From NCBI GenBank assembly GCA_944332715.1, contig CALVKN010000069.1, positions 1 to 55,157 of the forward strand: 55,157 bases of DNA, in the 5' to 3' direction. Position numbers and translations under genes: made by a program. This DNA comes from an uncultured Bacilli bacterium (lineage in GTDB: Bacteria; Bacillota_I; Bacilli_A; RF39; UBA660). Positions 20,981-29,278 of the stretch are shown piece by piece (position 1 is the first letter of the stretch; each line of letters starts with the position of its first letter). A model generated the notes under the pieces. It was not told the DNA's origin. It did no database searches and saw only the letters and a program-made list of their open reading frames with translations.

Positions 20981-22072
20981 TCACACCTCGATCACGTTGC
21001 CGGCGGACACGCTGTACACCTGCATCTGCAGCGCGCCGGCGGCGGAGAGCTCTTCGAGGTGCGTGCAGGTGAGGAACGTCTGGCAGCCCTGCACCGCGTC
21101 GAGCAGCATGCGCTGCCGGCGCCGGTCGAGCTCGGAAAACACGTCGTCGAGCAGCAGCACGGGCGATTCGCCGCGCAGCTGCCGCATGATCTGCAGCTCC
21201 GACAGCTTGAGGCTGAGCACCACCGTGCGCTGCTGCCCCTGCGAGCCGTAGACCCGCACGTCGCTGCCGTCGAGCGCCATGGCCACGTCGTCCCGGTGCG
21301 GCCCCACCGACGTGCTGCCGCGGAACCGGTCGCGCTCCAGCGCGTCGAACAGCCGCTCGCGCATCGCGGCGGCCAGCCGGTCCGGCTCCGCGTCCGGCAG
21401 GTTCGGCTGGTAGGCCAGCAACAGCGTCTCCCGGCCGCCCGAAAGCTGCAGGTGCAGCCGCGACGCGATGCCGCCGAGCTCCGACAAAAACTGCGCCCGT
21501 TCCGCCGTGATGGCCGCGCCGAGGCGGGAGAGCTGTTCGTCCCACGGCTCGAGCAGCGCGGTTTCCGCCTCCGCCTTGAGCAGCGCGTTGCGCTGTTTGA
21601 GCGCGACGTTGTACTGCTGCAGCGTGTAGTAATACGCCGGCCTGAGCTGGGAAATCTCCATGTCGAGGAAGCGCCGCCGCTCGCCCGGGCCGCCCTTGAC
21701 GAGCATCAGGTCCTCCGGCGCGAACATGACCACGTTCAAACACCCGAGCAGTTCGCCGGAGCGGGAGAGCGCCGTGCCGTCGATCAGCACGCGCTTGCGC
21801 TCGCCGGCCATGAGCTTGCAGGAGATGTTGCGCGTGCCGCCGCGCGTGTGCAGCGTGAGCGCAACCGCGCCCGCCTGCTCGGGCTCGCGGATCAGCTCCG
21901 CGTCGCGCGAGGTGCGGTGGCTGCGGCCGAGGGCGCACAGAAACACGGCCTCGAGCACGTTGGTCTTGCCCGCGGCGTTGTCGCCCGTGAGCACGCAAAG
22001 GCCCGCGTCCGGCTGCAACTGCAGCCGTGCGTAATTGCGGAAATTCGTCAATTGCAGCTGCGAAACCCACAT
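20981..22072 (-). CDS. recF: DNA replication/repair protein RecF
   Basis: 363 aa. SMC-like ATPase that helps load RecA at gaps. Walker A is GDNAAGKTN (residues about 30-38); the signature region and Walker B (PVLLLDDVFSELD) lie near residue 310-325. The N-terminus LQLTNFRNY is typical. ATG 22072 follows GGGGAGAAG. It is first gene of the recF-remB-gyrB-gyrA operon. Unlike Bacillus, dnaA and dnaN do not lie upstream here. Confidence 0.95.
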   Translation of the reverse strand: MWVSQLQLTNFRNYARLQLQPDAGLCVLTGDNAAGKTNVLEAVFLCALGRSHRTSRDAELIREPEQAGAVALTLHTRGGTRNISCKLMAGERKRVLIDGTALSRSGELLGCLNVVMFAPEDLMLVKGGPGERRRFLDMEISQLRPAYYYTLQQYNVALKQRNALLKAEAETALLEPWDEQLSRLGAAITAERAQFLSELGGIASRLHLQLSGGRETLLLAYQPNLPDAEPDRLAAAMRERLFDALERDRFRGSTSVGPHRDDVAMALDGSDVRVYGSQGQQRTVVLSLKLSELQIMRQLRGESPVLLLDDVFSELDRRRQRMLLDAVQGCQTFLTCTHLEELSAAGALQMQVYSVSAGNVIEV

Positions 22073-22097
22073 GCCAACTTCTCCCCAAATTACAAAT

Positions 22098-22126
22098 ATT
22101 ATACCATGGAAAGGCGGACTTGTAAA
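22098..22126 (-). promoter_or_regulatory. Sigma-A promoter of the recF-gyrA operon
   Basis: On the - strand TTTACA (22121-22126), 17-base spacer, TATAAT (22098-22103). A consensus -10, 25 bases before the recF ATG. Confidence 0.88.
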
Positions 22127-22129
22127 TAA

Positions 22130-22160
22130 ATAATAAGAAACAACCCCGGTTTTTCCGGGG
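22130..22160 (-). terminator. Terminator after the HEAT-methyltransferase gene
   Basis: CCCCGG (22155-22160 on the complement) pairs with CCGGGG (22144-22149 on the complement) around a five-base loop, followed on the - strand by TTGTTTCTTATT. It separates this operon from the recF promoter. Confidence 0.8.
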
Positions 22161-22260
22161 AAGATTGCCGGTTTGGCGGCGGGCGGCACGCGGGCGGGGC
22201 AGACGGGCGCCGTCGGTTTTCCCGGCTGCCAACGCAGGGGCACGCCGCCCGTCGCCGCGC

Positions 22261-23736
22261 TCAGGGCCGCCGCGTGCAGAAAAGCGCGCGCGGGCACAGC
22301 CCGCCCGCCTCCGTGCGCACGACGTCCAATACGGCCAGGCCGGGCTGCGCGCCGAGGCAGCGCTCGAGCAGCCGCCCCTCCATCGTGTACAGCACGGCCA
22401 GCGCGCCGGGCGCGAGCAGCGCCGGCAGGCGCACCGCGAGGCCGCGGTAGAGCGCCTCGTTGCCGGCGTGGCTGCCGACGCGGTTGCCAAAGGGCAGGTT
22501 GGACAGCACGAGGTCGAACGGCGCAGACGGGGCAAAGCGGCGGCAGTCCCGCTGCAGCAGCTGCGCGGGGAGGCCGGCCGCGGCGAGGTTCGTGCGTGCG
22601 GCGCGCACGGCGGCGGGCGACACGTCCGTGCCGCACAGCGCGGCGCAGTCCAGCGCCTTTGCCGCCTCCACGAGCAGCGTGCCGCTGCCGCAGCACGGGT
22701 CGTATATGCGGAGGCCCGTCCTGCCCGGCAGGCGCATGGCGGCGGCCTGCGCGAGCGCCGCAGCCATGGCCGGGTGGATCGACGCGGGCAGCGCCGCTTT
22801 GCGATAGGCAAAGCGCGCGTCCGGCGCGGCGGACGGCTTGACGGATACGAGGGCCTGTCCGTCCGCCGTGCAGCTGACGCGCAGCTCCCATGCGTAGCCG
22901 CCCGGCCGGTTCTGCCCGCCGAGGGCGGCCGCGACGGCGTGGAGGAAGGCGGCCCGGTCGCCCGCATAGCGCCGCAGCTCGATGCGGTACGGCAGCGCGG
23001 GCGCGCCCGCGGCGTCCGCGCCGCACAGCGCCTCCCAGCCGGGGCGCGCCGCGCGGGCGACCGCCTCCGGTTCGAGCGGCACGCGCCCGCACGGCAGCAG
23101 CGCCTCAAAAAAGCAGCGCGCGGCGAACAGCGCGTCGAGGTCGCGCACGGCCTCGAGCAGCACGCCGCCGGCCGCCGCGCGCCCGTCCATGCCGTGCGCG
23201 GCAAGCTGGGCCAGCAGCGCGTCCGAAAACCCGGCCGGGCAGCGGAGCAGCACCGCGCGGGGCGCGCGCAGGGCGTGCAGCTCCACCGTGGGCGGAGGCA
23301 TCAGGCGCATGAGCGCCGTTTCGTGCGCCGCTAAAATGGCGGCGCAGTGCTTTTCCTCGCCCGGGGCCTGCGGCGCGGGCGGCACGAACGCGAGCAGCGC
23401 CTCGTGGGCCGCGCTCCCGCCGATGGCGCCGAGCGCGAGCAGCAGCGACGGCACGACGAACCGCGTCCGCTCCCGCGCGAGCGCAGCCGAAAGCGCGGGC
23501 ACGTCCGCCGCCGTGCCCGTGGCGGAGAGCAGGCGCGCGGCGTTTTTGCGCGCCTTGGACGCGTCCGACGCGAGCGCGGCAAGCACGTCCGCGTGGACGA
23601 AAGGCAGCGCGGCGAGTTCCCGCCGCGCTGCCGCTTTGCCACACTGCGCCGAGAGGCCGGACAGGGCCTGTGCCGCGCCCGCCCAGTCCCGCGCCGCCAC
23701 GGAGGCGTGCAGCTCGTGCGCCAGACGCCGTGTCAC
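22261..23736 (-). CDS. HEAT-like repeat protein fused to a UPF0020-type RNA methyltransferase
   Basis: 491 aa. Residues 1-130 are Ala/Leu-rich helical pairs in HEAT style. A central part (about 150-320) is followed by FAYRKAALPASIHP, the entry of the UPF0020/RlmL-type methyltransferase domain. SAM binding is DPCCGSGTLLVEAA and the catalytic loop is LSNLPFGNR (NPPY variant). It probably methylates guanosine N2 in rRNA or tRNA. The GTG start at 23736 overlaps the murG stop (GTGA), so the two are coupled. Substrate and the role of the HEAT part are unknown. Confidence 0.75.
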   Translation of the reverse strand: MTRRLAHELHASVAARDWAGAAQALSGLSAQCGKAAARRELAALPFVHADVLAALASDASKARKNAARLLSATGTAADVPALSAALARERTRFVVPSLLLALGAIGGSAAHEALLAFVPPAPQAPGEEKHCAAILAAHETALMRLMPPPTVELHALRAPRAVLLRCPAGFSDALLAQLAAHGMDGRAAAGGVLLEAVRDLDALFAARCFFEALLPCGRVPLEPEAVARAARPGWEALCGADAAGAPALPYRIELRRYAGDRAAFLHAVAAALGGQNRPGGYAWELRVSCTADGQALVSVKPSAAPDARFAYRKAALPASIHPAMAAALAQAAAMRLPGRTGLRIYDPCCGSGTLLVEAAKALDCAALCGTDVSPAAVRAARTNLAAAGLPAQLLQRDCRRFAPSAPFDLVLSNLPFGNRVGSHAGNEALYRGLAVRLPALLAPGALAVLYTMEGRLLERCLGAQPGLAVLDVVRTEAGGLCPRALFCTRRP

Positions 23737-24857
23737 GGCGCGGGCCTCCGCGCGTCCGAGCCGTGGGGCGCTTTTGTGCCGCGCGCCTTGCCTGCGCGTC
23801 CCAGCGCCGCCGCGGCGCGAATCTCGTGCAGCACCTGGTCGGTGCCGTCCAGCAGGTCGTCCCCGGTCATGTTGGCGCGGTATTCCAGCCGGTTTTCATA
23901 CACGTGCGCCACCGCGTCGGCGATGGTGTCGGGCGTGGCGGTGTCCTGGTCGACCATGACGGCATAGCCCCGGTCCTGAAAGTATTTCGCGTTCTGGATC
24001 TGGTCGCCGCGGCTTGCGGACAGCGGCAGCGGCACGAGCACGGCCGGCTTGGCGAGCGCCAGAAACTCGAACACGGCGTTCGCGCCCGCGCGCGAGAGCA
24101 CCACGTCCGCAAGCGCCAGCAGGTCCGGCAGTTCGCGGTCGATGTATTCGTATTGCAGGTACCCGTCCCGCGCGGCGGCGGCGTCCACCTTGCCGCGCCC
24201 GCACAGGTGGATCACGTCAAACACGGGCAGCAGCCGCGGCAGCGCCGCGCGCACGAGCTCGTTGAGCCGCTGCGCGCCAGAACTGCCGCCCATGACGAGC
24301 AGCACGGGCTTTTCGCCGGACAGGCCGGTGAACGCCAGCGCGCGTGCCGCGTCGCCCTCGTACAGCTCCGGGCGGATCGGCGTGCCGGTGTGGACGGCGC
24401 GGTTGCCGCTGATGTGCCTGGCCGTGTCCGCAAACGTGACGCACACGCGGTCGGCGCAGCGGCAGGCGATGCGGTTGGCGAGCCCCGGCGTGTAGTCCGA
24501 CTCGTGCGCGACGACCGGGGTCTTTCCCGCCGCCATGACGACCGGGACGGACACGAAGCCGCCCTTGCTGAAGATCACGTCCGGCCGGACCCGGCGGATG
24601 ATCTCCCGCGACTCGAGAAAGCCGTGCAGCACGCGGAACGGGTCCACAAAGTTTTGCCACGAAAAATACCGGCGCAGCTTGCCGCACGACACGCCGTGGT
24701 AGGTTACGCCCGGCAGCGCGCCGATCAGCTCGCGCTCGATGCCGGTCTTGGAGCCGATGTAGTCCACCTGCCAGCCCTCGGCCTGCAGGCGCCGGATCAG
24801 CGCGATGTTTGGCGTGACGTGCCCGGCCGTGCCGCCGCCCGTGAACAGAATTCGCAT
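23733..24857 (-). CDS. murG: Undecaprenyl-PP-MurNAc-pentapeptide GlcNAc transferase (MurG)
   Basis: 374 aa. It makes lipid II at the inner membrane face. GGGTAGH (residues 7-13), FSKGGFVSVP, HESDYTPGLANR (lipid I region) and MGGSSGAQRLN plus SRAGANAVFE (UDP-GlcNAc site) are all present. Start ATG 24857 has GGGAGG upstream. The C-terminal 20 residues are a basic, Pro-rich tail beyond the usual end. It lies downstream of a penicillin-binding protein gene, which fits coordinated wall synthesis. Confidence 0.95.
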   Translation of the reverse strand: MRILFTGGGTAGHVTPNIALIRRLQAEGWQVDYIGSKTGIERELIGALPGVTYHGVSCGKLRRYFSWQNFVDPFRVLHGFLESREIIRRVRPDVIFSKGGFVSVPVVMAAGKTPVVAHESDYTPGLANRIACRCADRVCVTFADTARHISGNRAVHTGTPIRPELYEGDAARALAFTGLSGEKPVLLVMGGSSGAQRLNELVRAALPRLLPVFDVIHLCGRGKVDAAAARDGYLQYEYIDRELPDLLALADVVLSRAGANAVFEFLALAKPAVLVPLPLSASRGDQIQNAKYFQDRGYAVMVDQDTATPDTIADAVAHVYENRLEYRANMTGDDLLDGTDQVLHEIRAAAALGRAGKARGTKAPHGSDARRPAP

Positions 24858-24880
24858 CCTTTTTCCATCCTCCCAAAGCG

Positions 24881-24902
24881 AAGGGCGGTATGTGCCGCCC
24901 TT
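24881..24902 (-). terminator. Hairpin in the murG leader, possible attenuator
   Basis: A perfect 8-bp stem (24881-24888 with 24895-24902), six-base loop. It lies between the PBP gene and murG, about 25 bases before the murG ATG. The following T run is weak. A TATAAT on the - strand (24919-24924) lies just upstream without a convincing -35. Confidence 0.45.
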
Positions 24903-24981
24903 TCAAATGTGTCTACTGTATTATACGTCAAGATTCGCGTTTTTTCTCACGTTTTTTTGCCTGTTTTTGCCGCGCGGGCGC

Positions 24982-27741
24982 TCAGCTTTCCTCCGTGTTG
25001 AGCGACAGCCCCTCGTTGAGTATGTCCGCCTTGAGCATGGCGCGCGCGATGTCGAACTTCATCTGCTCGATCTCGGTGTCGGAGGGGATCTTCTGGTTGA
25101 CGAGGTCGAGCTCGAGCATCACGCACACGAGGCGCGCCTCGTCCGCCTCCACGCCGTCGCGCCAGCAGATGAACCAGGCGAGCTCCTCCGTCTTGTCGTT
25201 GCCGATCTCCGCCGTGCCCGTCTTGCCCGCCATCGTGTAGCCGAGGTCGAAGAACGAGCCCTTGACGATGAAGCTCTCGGTCAGGTTCGCGGCGGTGCCG
25301 TTCGGCACGAAGGGCGAGCTCTGGCCGCGCACGCACACGCGCTGCAGCGCGTAGTGGAGCTGGTCCACGGTGCTCTGCTGGAAGGCGTGCTTCCACACGC
25401 GCGGCTCCGTTTCGGAGACGAGGTTGTAGTCCGTGCCGCTCGCGTGCCAGATGGAGTCCACCACGTACGGCACCATGATGTCGCCGCCGTTGGCAAAGGC
25501 GGACAGGAAACAGGCCATCTGCAGCGGGGAGACGAGCAGCTGGCCCTGGCCGTAGCCCGTGACCGCGAGGTTGTAGAACGTGCGCGCGATGTCGCCCTGC
25601 GGCTGCGCGTTCCCGTTTTCGTCGAGGATCAGCTGGCGGCGGCGCGTCTCGTAGTCGATGGCCTCGGTGCCGTCCTCATACGTGTATACCATTTCGGAGT
25701 AGATCTGCGGGATGGCGACCTGCTCCTGCAGCTCGAACTCGATGCCCTCGCGCCAGCCGAGCTTGTCCAGATAGTCGTAAAACTTGTCCCAACCGAGGCG
25801 CAGCGCGCCATAGGCGAAGAACAGGTTGTCCGACGTGATGATCGAATTTTGCATGTTCATCACGTAGCTCGGGTTGTTGCTGCGGTTGGTGCTCTCGGTC
25901 CTGCGCAGCGGGCGGTTGTTGGACTGCTCCATGAAGCCCGGCGCGAGCGACTCGGACGGCACCCACTCGTCCACGTCGATGTTCGCCTTTTCCGACTCGG
26001 GGAACACGTCGTTCATGGTCATCGTGCCGGTTTCAAGCAGCGCGGCCGCGGTCATGAGCTTGAACGTGGAGCCGGGCGGGTAGAGGCCCTGCGTCGCGCG
26101 GTTGAACAGGCGCAGCAGCGGCTGCCCGTTGGAGTCCGTCTCGGCCAGGTAGGCGGCCCACTCGTCGTCCGGCATACCGCGGGACACGTAGTTGAGGTCG
26201 AAATTCGGGAACGACGTGATCGCCTGCAGCTCGCCCGTCTGCGGGTTGAGCACGATGACCGTGCCGTGGATGTTGCTGTCGTAGACGATCGTCTCGACCA
26301 CGTCCTCCAGCCGCTCCTGCAGCTCGGGGATGATCGTCAGGTGCAGGTCCTGCCCGTCCACCGCCTCCGTGCGGTACAGCACGCCGTTCGACGCGCCCGT
26401 CACGTCCTGGATGTAGGTGAAGCGGCCGTTCGTACCGGTCAGGATGTCCTCATATTCGAGCTCGAGGCCGTATTTGCCGACCCAGCTGTCGCCGTTGTAG
26501 CGCGTGTCGCCGATCGTCTCGTAGTAGATCTGCTCTTCCTTCGTGATGATCGACGCGTAACCGATGATGTGCGAGAGCGAGGAGCCGTACGGGTAGTAGC
26601 GCACGGTGCCGTAGTTGGCCGTGTCGAGCCCCAGGCCCTTGATGTCGAGGATCGTCTCGGTCAGCGTCTCGGACACCTCGTCGGGATAGAAGGTCTGGAG
26701 CTTGGCAAAGTCGTTGCGCTGGTTGTTGAGCGCCTTCATGACGTCTTTATAGGTGAGCCCCAGCTCCGGGATGTTGGCCACGATCTGCGCAAACTCCTCG
26801 CGGCTGTTGTAGCGCAGGTAGGTCTCGTCCGCCGCCGCCGCGTCGACCGACGAGGGCACGGCGTAGACGGTGTAGATGTTCACGTTCTGCGCGTAGGGCA
26901 CGCCGTCGCACAGGATCTCGCCGCGCTTGGACTGCAGCACGCCCACGCGCACCGTGTCGCCCCAGTCCATCATCGGGAAGATCAGCTTGGGCGACCACTC
27001 GATCGTCCAGCGTCCCTCCACGCGGTTGGCCACGATCTCCATCTCATAGATGAGGTCGTTGCCGTCCTCCGTCTCGTGGCCGGTGTGGTACGTCAGCGTG
27101 TAGTTGACGATGGCGATGATGTCGCCGTCCTCCACGTCCTCCACGTGGTATTCCATGCCCTCGAGCTGCAGCTCGTCAAAGATGCTCTTGTATTTGTTGA
27201 TGAACTCCGTGCGGGAGATGGTCTTTTCCACATACGGGTTGCCCTCCGCGTCCGGCGTGGGCGAGGGGGTGGGCGCCTCGGTGGGCGTCGCCTCCGGGGT
27301 CGATTCCGCTTCCGGCGTGGCGTTCGGGTCGGGGGTCGCGTCCGGGTCTGGCGTCGCGTCCGGGTCTGGCGTCGCGTCCGGGTCTGGCGTCGCGTCCGGG
27401 TCCGGCGTCCCTTCGGCGTTCGGGTCGGGCGTCGCGTTCGGGTCGGGCGTATCCTCGGCGGCCGGCGTTTCCTCCGCTTCCGGCGTCTCCTCTGCGGCAG
27501 GGGTGTCCGTCGCGTCCGGGTCCGGCGTGGGCGTCGGATCCGGGATCACGGTCACCTCCGGGTCGTCTGCCTTTTTGATGCTCTCGTCGATCATGTCGTA
27601 GGCGCGCGAATAGTCGCCCGCCTGTATCAGGTCGAGAAAGCGCAGGCAGTATTCGCTGCCGGAGGAGAGCACCGCGCATCCGCTCAAAAGCGGCGACAGC
27701 ACAGTGGCAAGCACCAGCAGCAGCGCAAGGGTTCGTTTCAT
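24982..27741 (-). CDS. Class B penicillin-binding protein, MecA/PBP3-like lipoprotein
   Basis: 919 aa. Peptidoglycan transpeptidase. Lipoprotein signal with lipobox LSGC (Cys22). An NTF2-like MecA_N domain begins at about 28, is broken by a 100-residue Asp/Pro/Ala/Thr/Glu linker (63-165), and resumes at about 168-260. The dimerization region follows, then the transpeptidase with PPGSTFKLMTA (active Ser), SDN in SIITSDNLFF, and KTGTAEIG. ATG 27741 has CAGGAG at good spacing; an ATG nine bases upstream is too close. MecA_N-type PBPs include low-affinity, beta-lactam-tolerant enzymes, but resistance cannot be read from sequence. Confidence 0.88.
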   Translation of the reverse strand: MKRTLALLLVLATVLSPLLSGCAVLSSGSEYCLRFLDLIQAGDYSRAYDMIDESIKKADDPEVTVIPDPTPTPDPDATDTPAAEETPEAEETPAAEDTPDPNATPDPNAEGTPDPDATPDPDATPDPDATPDPDATPDPNATPEAESTPEATPTEAPTPSPTPDAEGNPYVEKTISRTEFINKYKSIFDELQLEGMEYHVEDVEDGDIIAIVNYTLTYHTGHETEDGNDLIYEMEIVANRVEGRWTIEWSPKLIFPMMDWGDTVRVGVLQSKRGEILCDGVPYAQNVNIYTVYAVPSSVDAAAADETYLRYNSREEFAQIVANIPELGLTYKDVMKALNNQRNDFAKLQTFYPDEVSETLTETILDIKGLGLDTANYGTVRYYPYGSSLSHIIGYASIITKEEQIYYETIGDTRYNGDSWVGKYGLELEYEDILTGTNGRFTYIQDVTGASNGVLYRTEAVDGQDLHLTIIPELQERLEDVVETIVYDSNIHGTVIVLNPQTGELQAITSFPNFDLNYVSRGMPDDEWAAYLAETDSNGQPLLRLFNRATQGLYPPGSTFKLMTAAALLETGTMTMNDVFPESEKANIDVDEWVPSESLAPGFMEQSNNRPLRRTESTNRSNNPSYVMNMQNSIITSDNLFFAYGALRLGWDKFYDYLDKLGWREGIEFELQEQVAIPQIYSEMVYTYEDGTEAIDYETRRRQLILDENGNAQPQGDIARTFYNLAVTGYGQGQLLVSPLQMACFLSAFANGGDIMVPYVVDSIWHASGTDYNLVSETEPRVWKHAFQQSTVDQLHYALQRVCVRGQSSPFVPNGTAANLTESFIVKGSFFDLGYTMAGKTGTAEIGNDKTEELAWFICWRDGVEADEARLVCVMLELDLVNQKIPSDTEIEQMKFDIARAMLKADILNEGLSLNTEES
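27333..27412. repeat. 18-bp tandem repeat coding for Asp-Pro-Ala-Thr linker
   Basis: Near-identical 18-bp units encode repeats of DPDATP inside the PBP gene (about four copies). Such arrays can change copy number without breaking the frame. Confidence 0.85.
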
Positions 27742-28060
27742 GGACATCGCTCCTGACAAAAGGGTATTCCCCACATCTCCTGATCCTTCGGTGCGCAGGA
27801 CGCCGCATGGCGCGTGCGAAACCGTGATTTCAACCTATTATAGCAAACCGGCTGGCGGCTTGTCCCGCGAACCGAAAAAAGTTTAAAAAAGTGCCACAGT
27901 TGCGGGGCGCTGGGGGAGCGGGCAAGGCGCAGAGCAGCCGGGCGGCAGGGCGGGCCGGGGCGGGCAAACAGGCGCGGCGGTGCACAACGCGAAGAAGCGG
28001 GGCGGCAGGCGGGCGCTGGCGCGCCGGATTGCAATTTTCTGCAAAATCCGCCGCGCGGCG
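27742..28060. other. Intergenic region between divergent PBP and spmA genes
   Basis: About 320 bases without a gene. A - strand TATAAT (27837-27842) is a candidate -10 for the PBP gene, about 95 bases before its start, with a poor -35 near 27860. The stretch 27895-28020 is GC-rich and purine-biased on +, with nothing recognisable. Confidence 0.5.
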
Positions 28061-28069
28061 CATACAATA
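28061..28069 (+). promoter_or_regulatory. Sporulation-type -10 element before spmA
   Basis: CATACAATA about 27 bases before the spmA start matches the CATACAAT -10 of sporulation sigma factors E/G. A partial -35 (TGCAAA, 28040-28045) lies 15 bases upstream. spmA-spmB is sigma-E controlled in Bacillus. Confidence 0.5.
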
Positions 28070-28095
28070 GAGCATCGGTCGAAGGAGGGGGTCGC

Positions 28096-28704
28096 ATGTC
28101 CTATATCTTTGGGGTCATGTTCATCAGCGGCGTGCTGGCGCTGATCGTCACCGCCGGGGGCGACGCCGCGACGGCGTCCATGCTCGCCGGCGCAGGGGAG
28201 GCCGTTTCGCTGTGCCTGGAGCTGGCGGGGGCGTACCTGCTGTTCATGGGGCTGATGGGCGTGGCCAGGCGCGCCGGGCTGATGGACGTGCTTTCGCGCC
28301 GGCTCGCACCCGTGACGCGCTGGCTGTTTCCAAACGCGGGCGAAGCCGCCGGCCCGATCACGCTGTGCTTTGCGGCCAACATGCTCGGCATGGGCAACGC
28401 GGCCACGCCGTTCGGGCTGGAGGCCATGCGCGAGCTGGACCGGCACAACCCGCACCCGGGCGTGGCCACGGACGAGATGTGCGTGCTCATCGCCGTGAAC
28501 GGCTCGGCGCTGCAGCTGCTGCCGACCGGGCTGCTCGCGCTGCGGCAGGCCGCGGGCAGCGCCGCCCCGGCGGCGGTCGTCGTGCCGTCGCTGCTGGCTT
28601 CGGCGGTCAGCACGGCCGTGGCGGTCGTGCTGTGCAGGCTGTGCACGCGGCCCGGTAGGCAGCCCGGGCGCGCGGCGCGGCGCGCGCGCCGGGCGGCGGC
28701 ATGA
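28096..28704 (+). CDS. spmA: Spore maturation protein A
   Basis: 202 aa membrane protein, ATG 28096 after GAAGGAGGGGG. Four hydrophobic helices, with the conserved NMLGMGNAATPFGLEAM and NGSALQLLPTG segments of the nucleoside-recognition (Gate) domain family. With SpmB it promotes spore core dehydration in Bacillus. The last 25 residues are an Arg/Ala-rich tail. The stop overlaps spmB as ATGA. Confidence 0.9.
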   Translation: MSYIFGVMFISGVLALIVTAGGDAATASMLAGAGEAVSLCLELAGAYLLFMGLMGVARRAGLMDVLSRRLAPVTRWLFPNAGEAAGPITLCFAANMLGMGNAATPFGLEAMRELDRHNPHPGVATDEMCVLIAVNGSALQLLPTGLLALRQAAGSAAPAAVVVPSLLASAVSTAVAVVLCRLCTRPGRQPGRAARRARRAAA

Positions 28705-29210
28705 GCGCCGCGCTCGTCCCGCTGCTGTTCGTGGCGGTGATCGGCTATGGGCTGGTGCGGCGGGTGGACGTGTACGAGGCGTTCGTCGAGGGCGCGGCGG
28801 AGGGGCTGCCCGTGCTGCTGAAGATCCTGCCGTGCCTGTCCGCGATGCTCATCGCCATCGGCACGATGCGCGACAGCGGCCTGTTCGACCTGCTGGTGCG
28901 GCTGCTTGCACCGGCCTGTGCCGGCCTGGGCTTTGACGCGTCGCTGCTGCCGCTCATCCTGCTCAGGCCCTTCTCCGGCAGCGCGGCGATGGCCACGCTC
29001 TCGGAGCTGTTCGCGGCGTACGGGCCCGACTCCCGGGCCGGCTTTACCGCCAGCGTGCTGATGGGCAGCTCGGAGACGATCTTTTACGAGGTCGCGCTCT
29101 ACTTCGGCGCGGTCGGCATCCGCAAGACGCGCTTTGCCGTGCCCGTTTCGCTCGCGGCGATGGCGGCCGGCGTCGTGACGGCGCTTGCGCTGGCCGCGGT
29201 GCGGTTTTGA
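28701..29210 (+). CDS. spmB: Spore maturation protein B
   Basis: 169 aa membrane protein, coupled to spmA by a four-base overlap. RPFSGSAAM, GSSETIFYEVALYFGAVGI and five hydrophobic segments are typical of SpmB. The presence of both genes is the best evidence in the window that the organism belongs to an endospore-forming lineage, although it does not prove that it sporulates. Confidence 0.9.
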   Translation: MSAALVPLLFVAVIGYGLVRRVDVYEAFVEGAAEGLPVLLKILPCLSAMLIAIGTMRDSGLFDLLVRLLAPACAGLGFDASLLPLILLRPFSGSAAMATLSELFAAYGPDSRAGFTASVLMGSSETIFYEVALYFGAVGIRKTRFAVPVSLAAMAAGVVTALALAAVRF

Positions 29211-29230
29211 CCGGCGCGGTGGGAGAACAA

Positions 29231-29265
29231 CACGGCGGCAGGAGCCATTGGCTCCTGCCGCCGTG
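29231..29265. terminator. Bidirectional hairpin between spmB and deoD
   Basis: A perfect 16-bp stem (29231-29246 with 29250-29265) with three-base loop, no T run on +, TTGTT on -. It serves convergent genes. Confidence 0.75.
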
Positions 29266-29278
29266 CGCGGGCAGGGGG

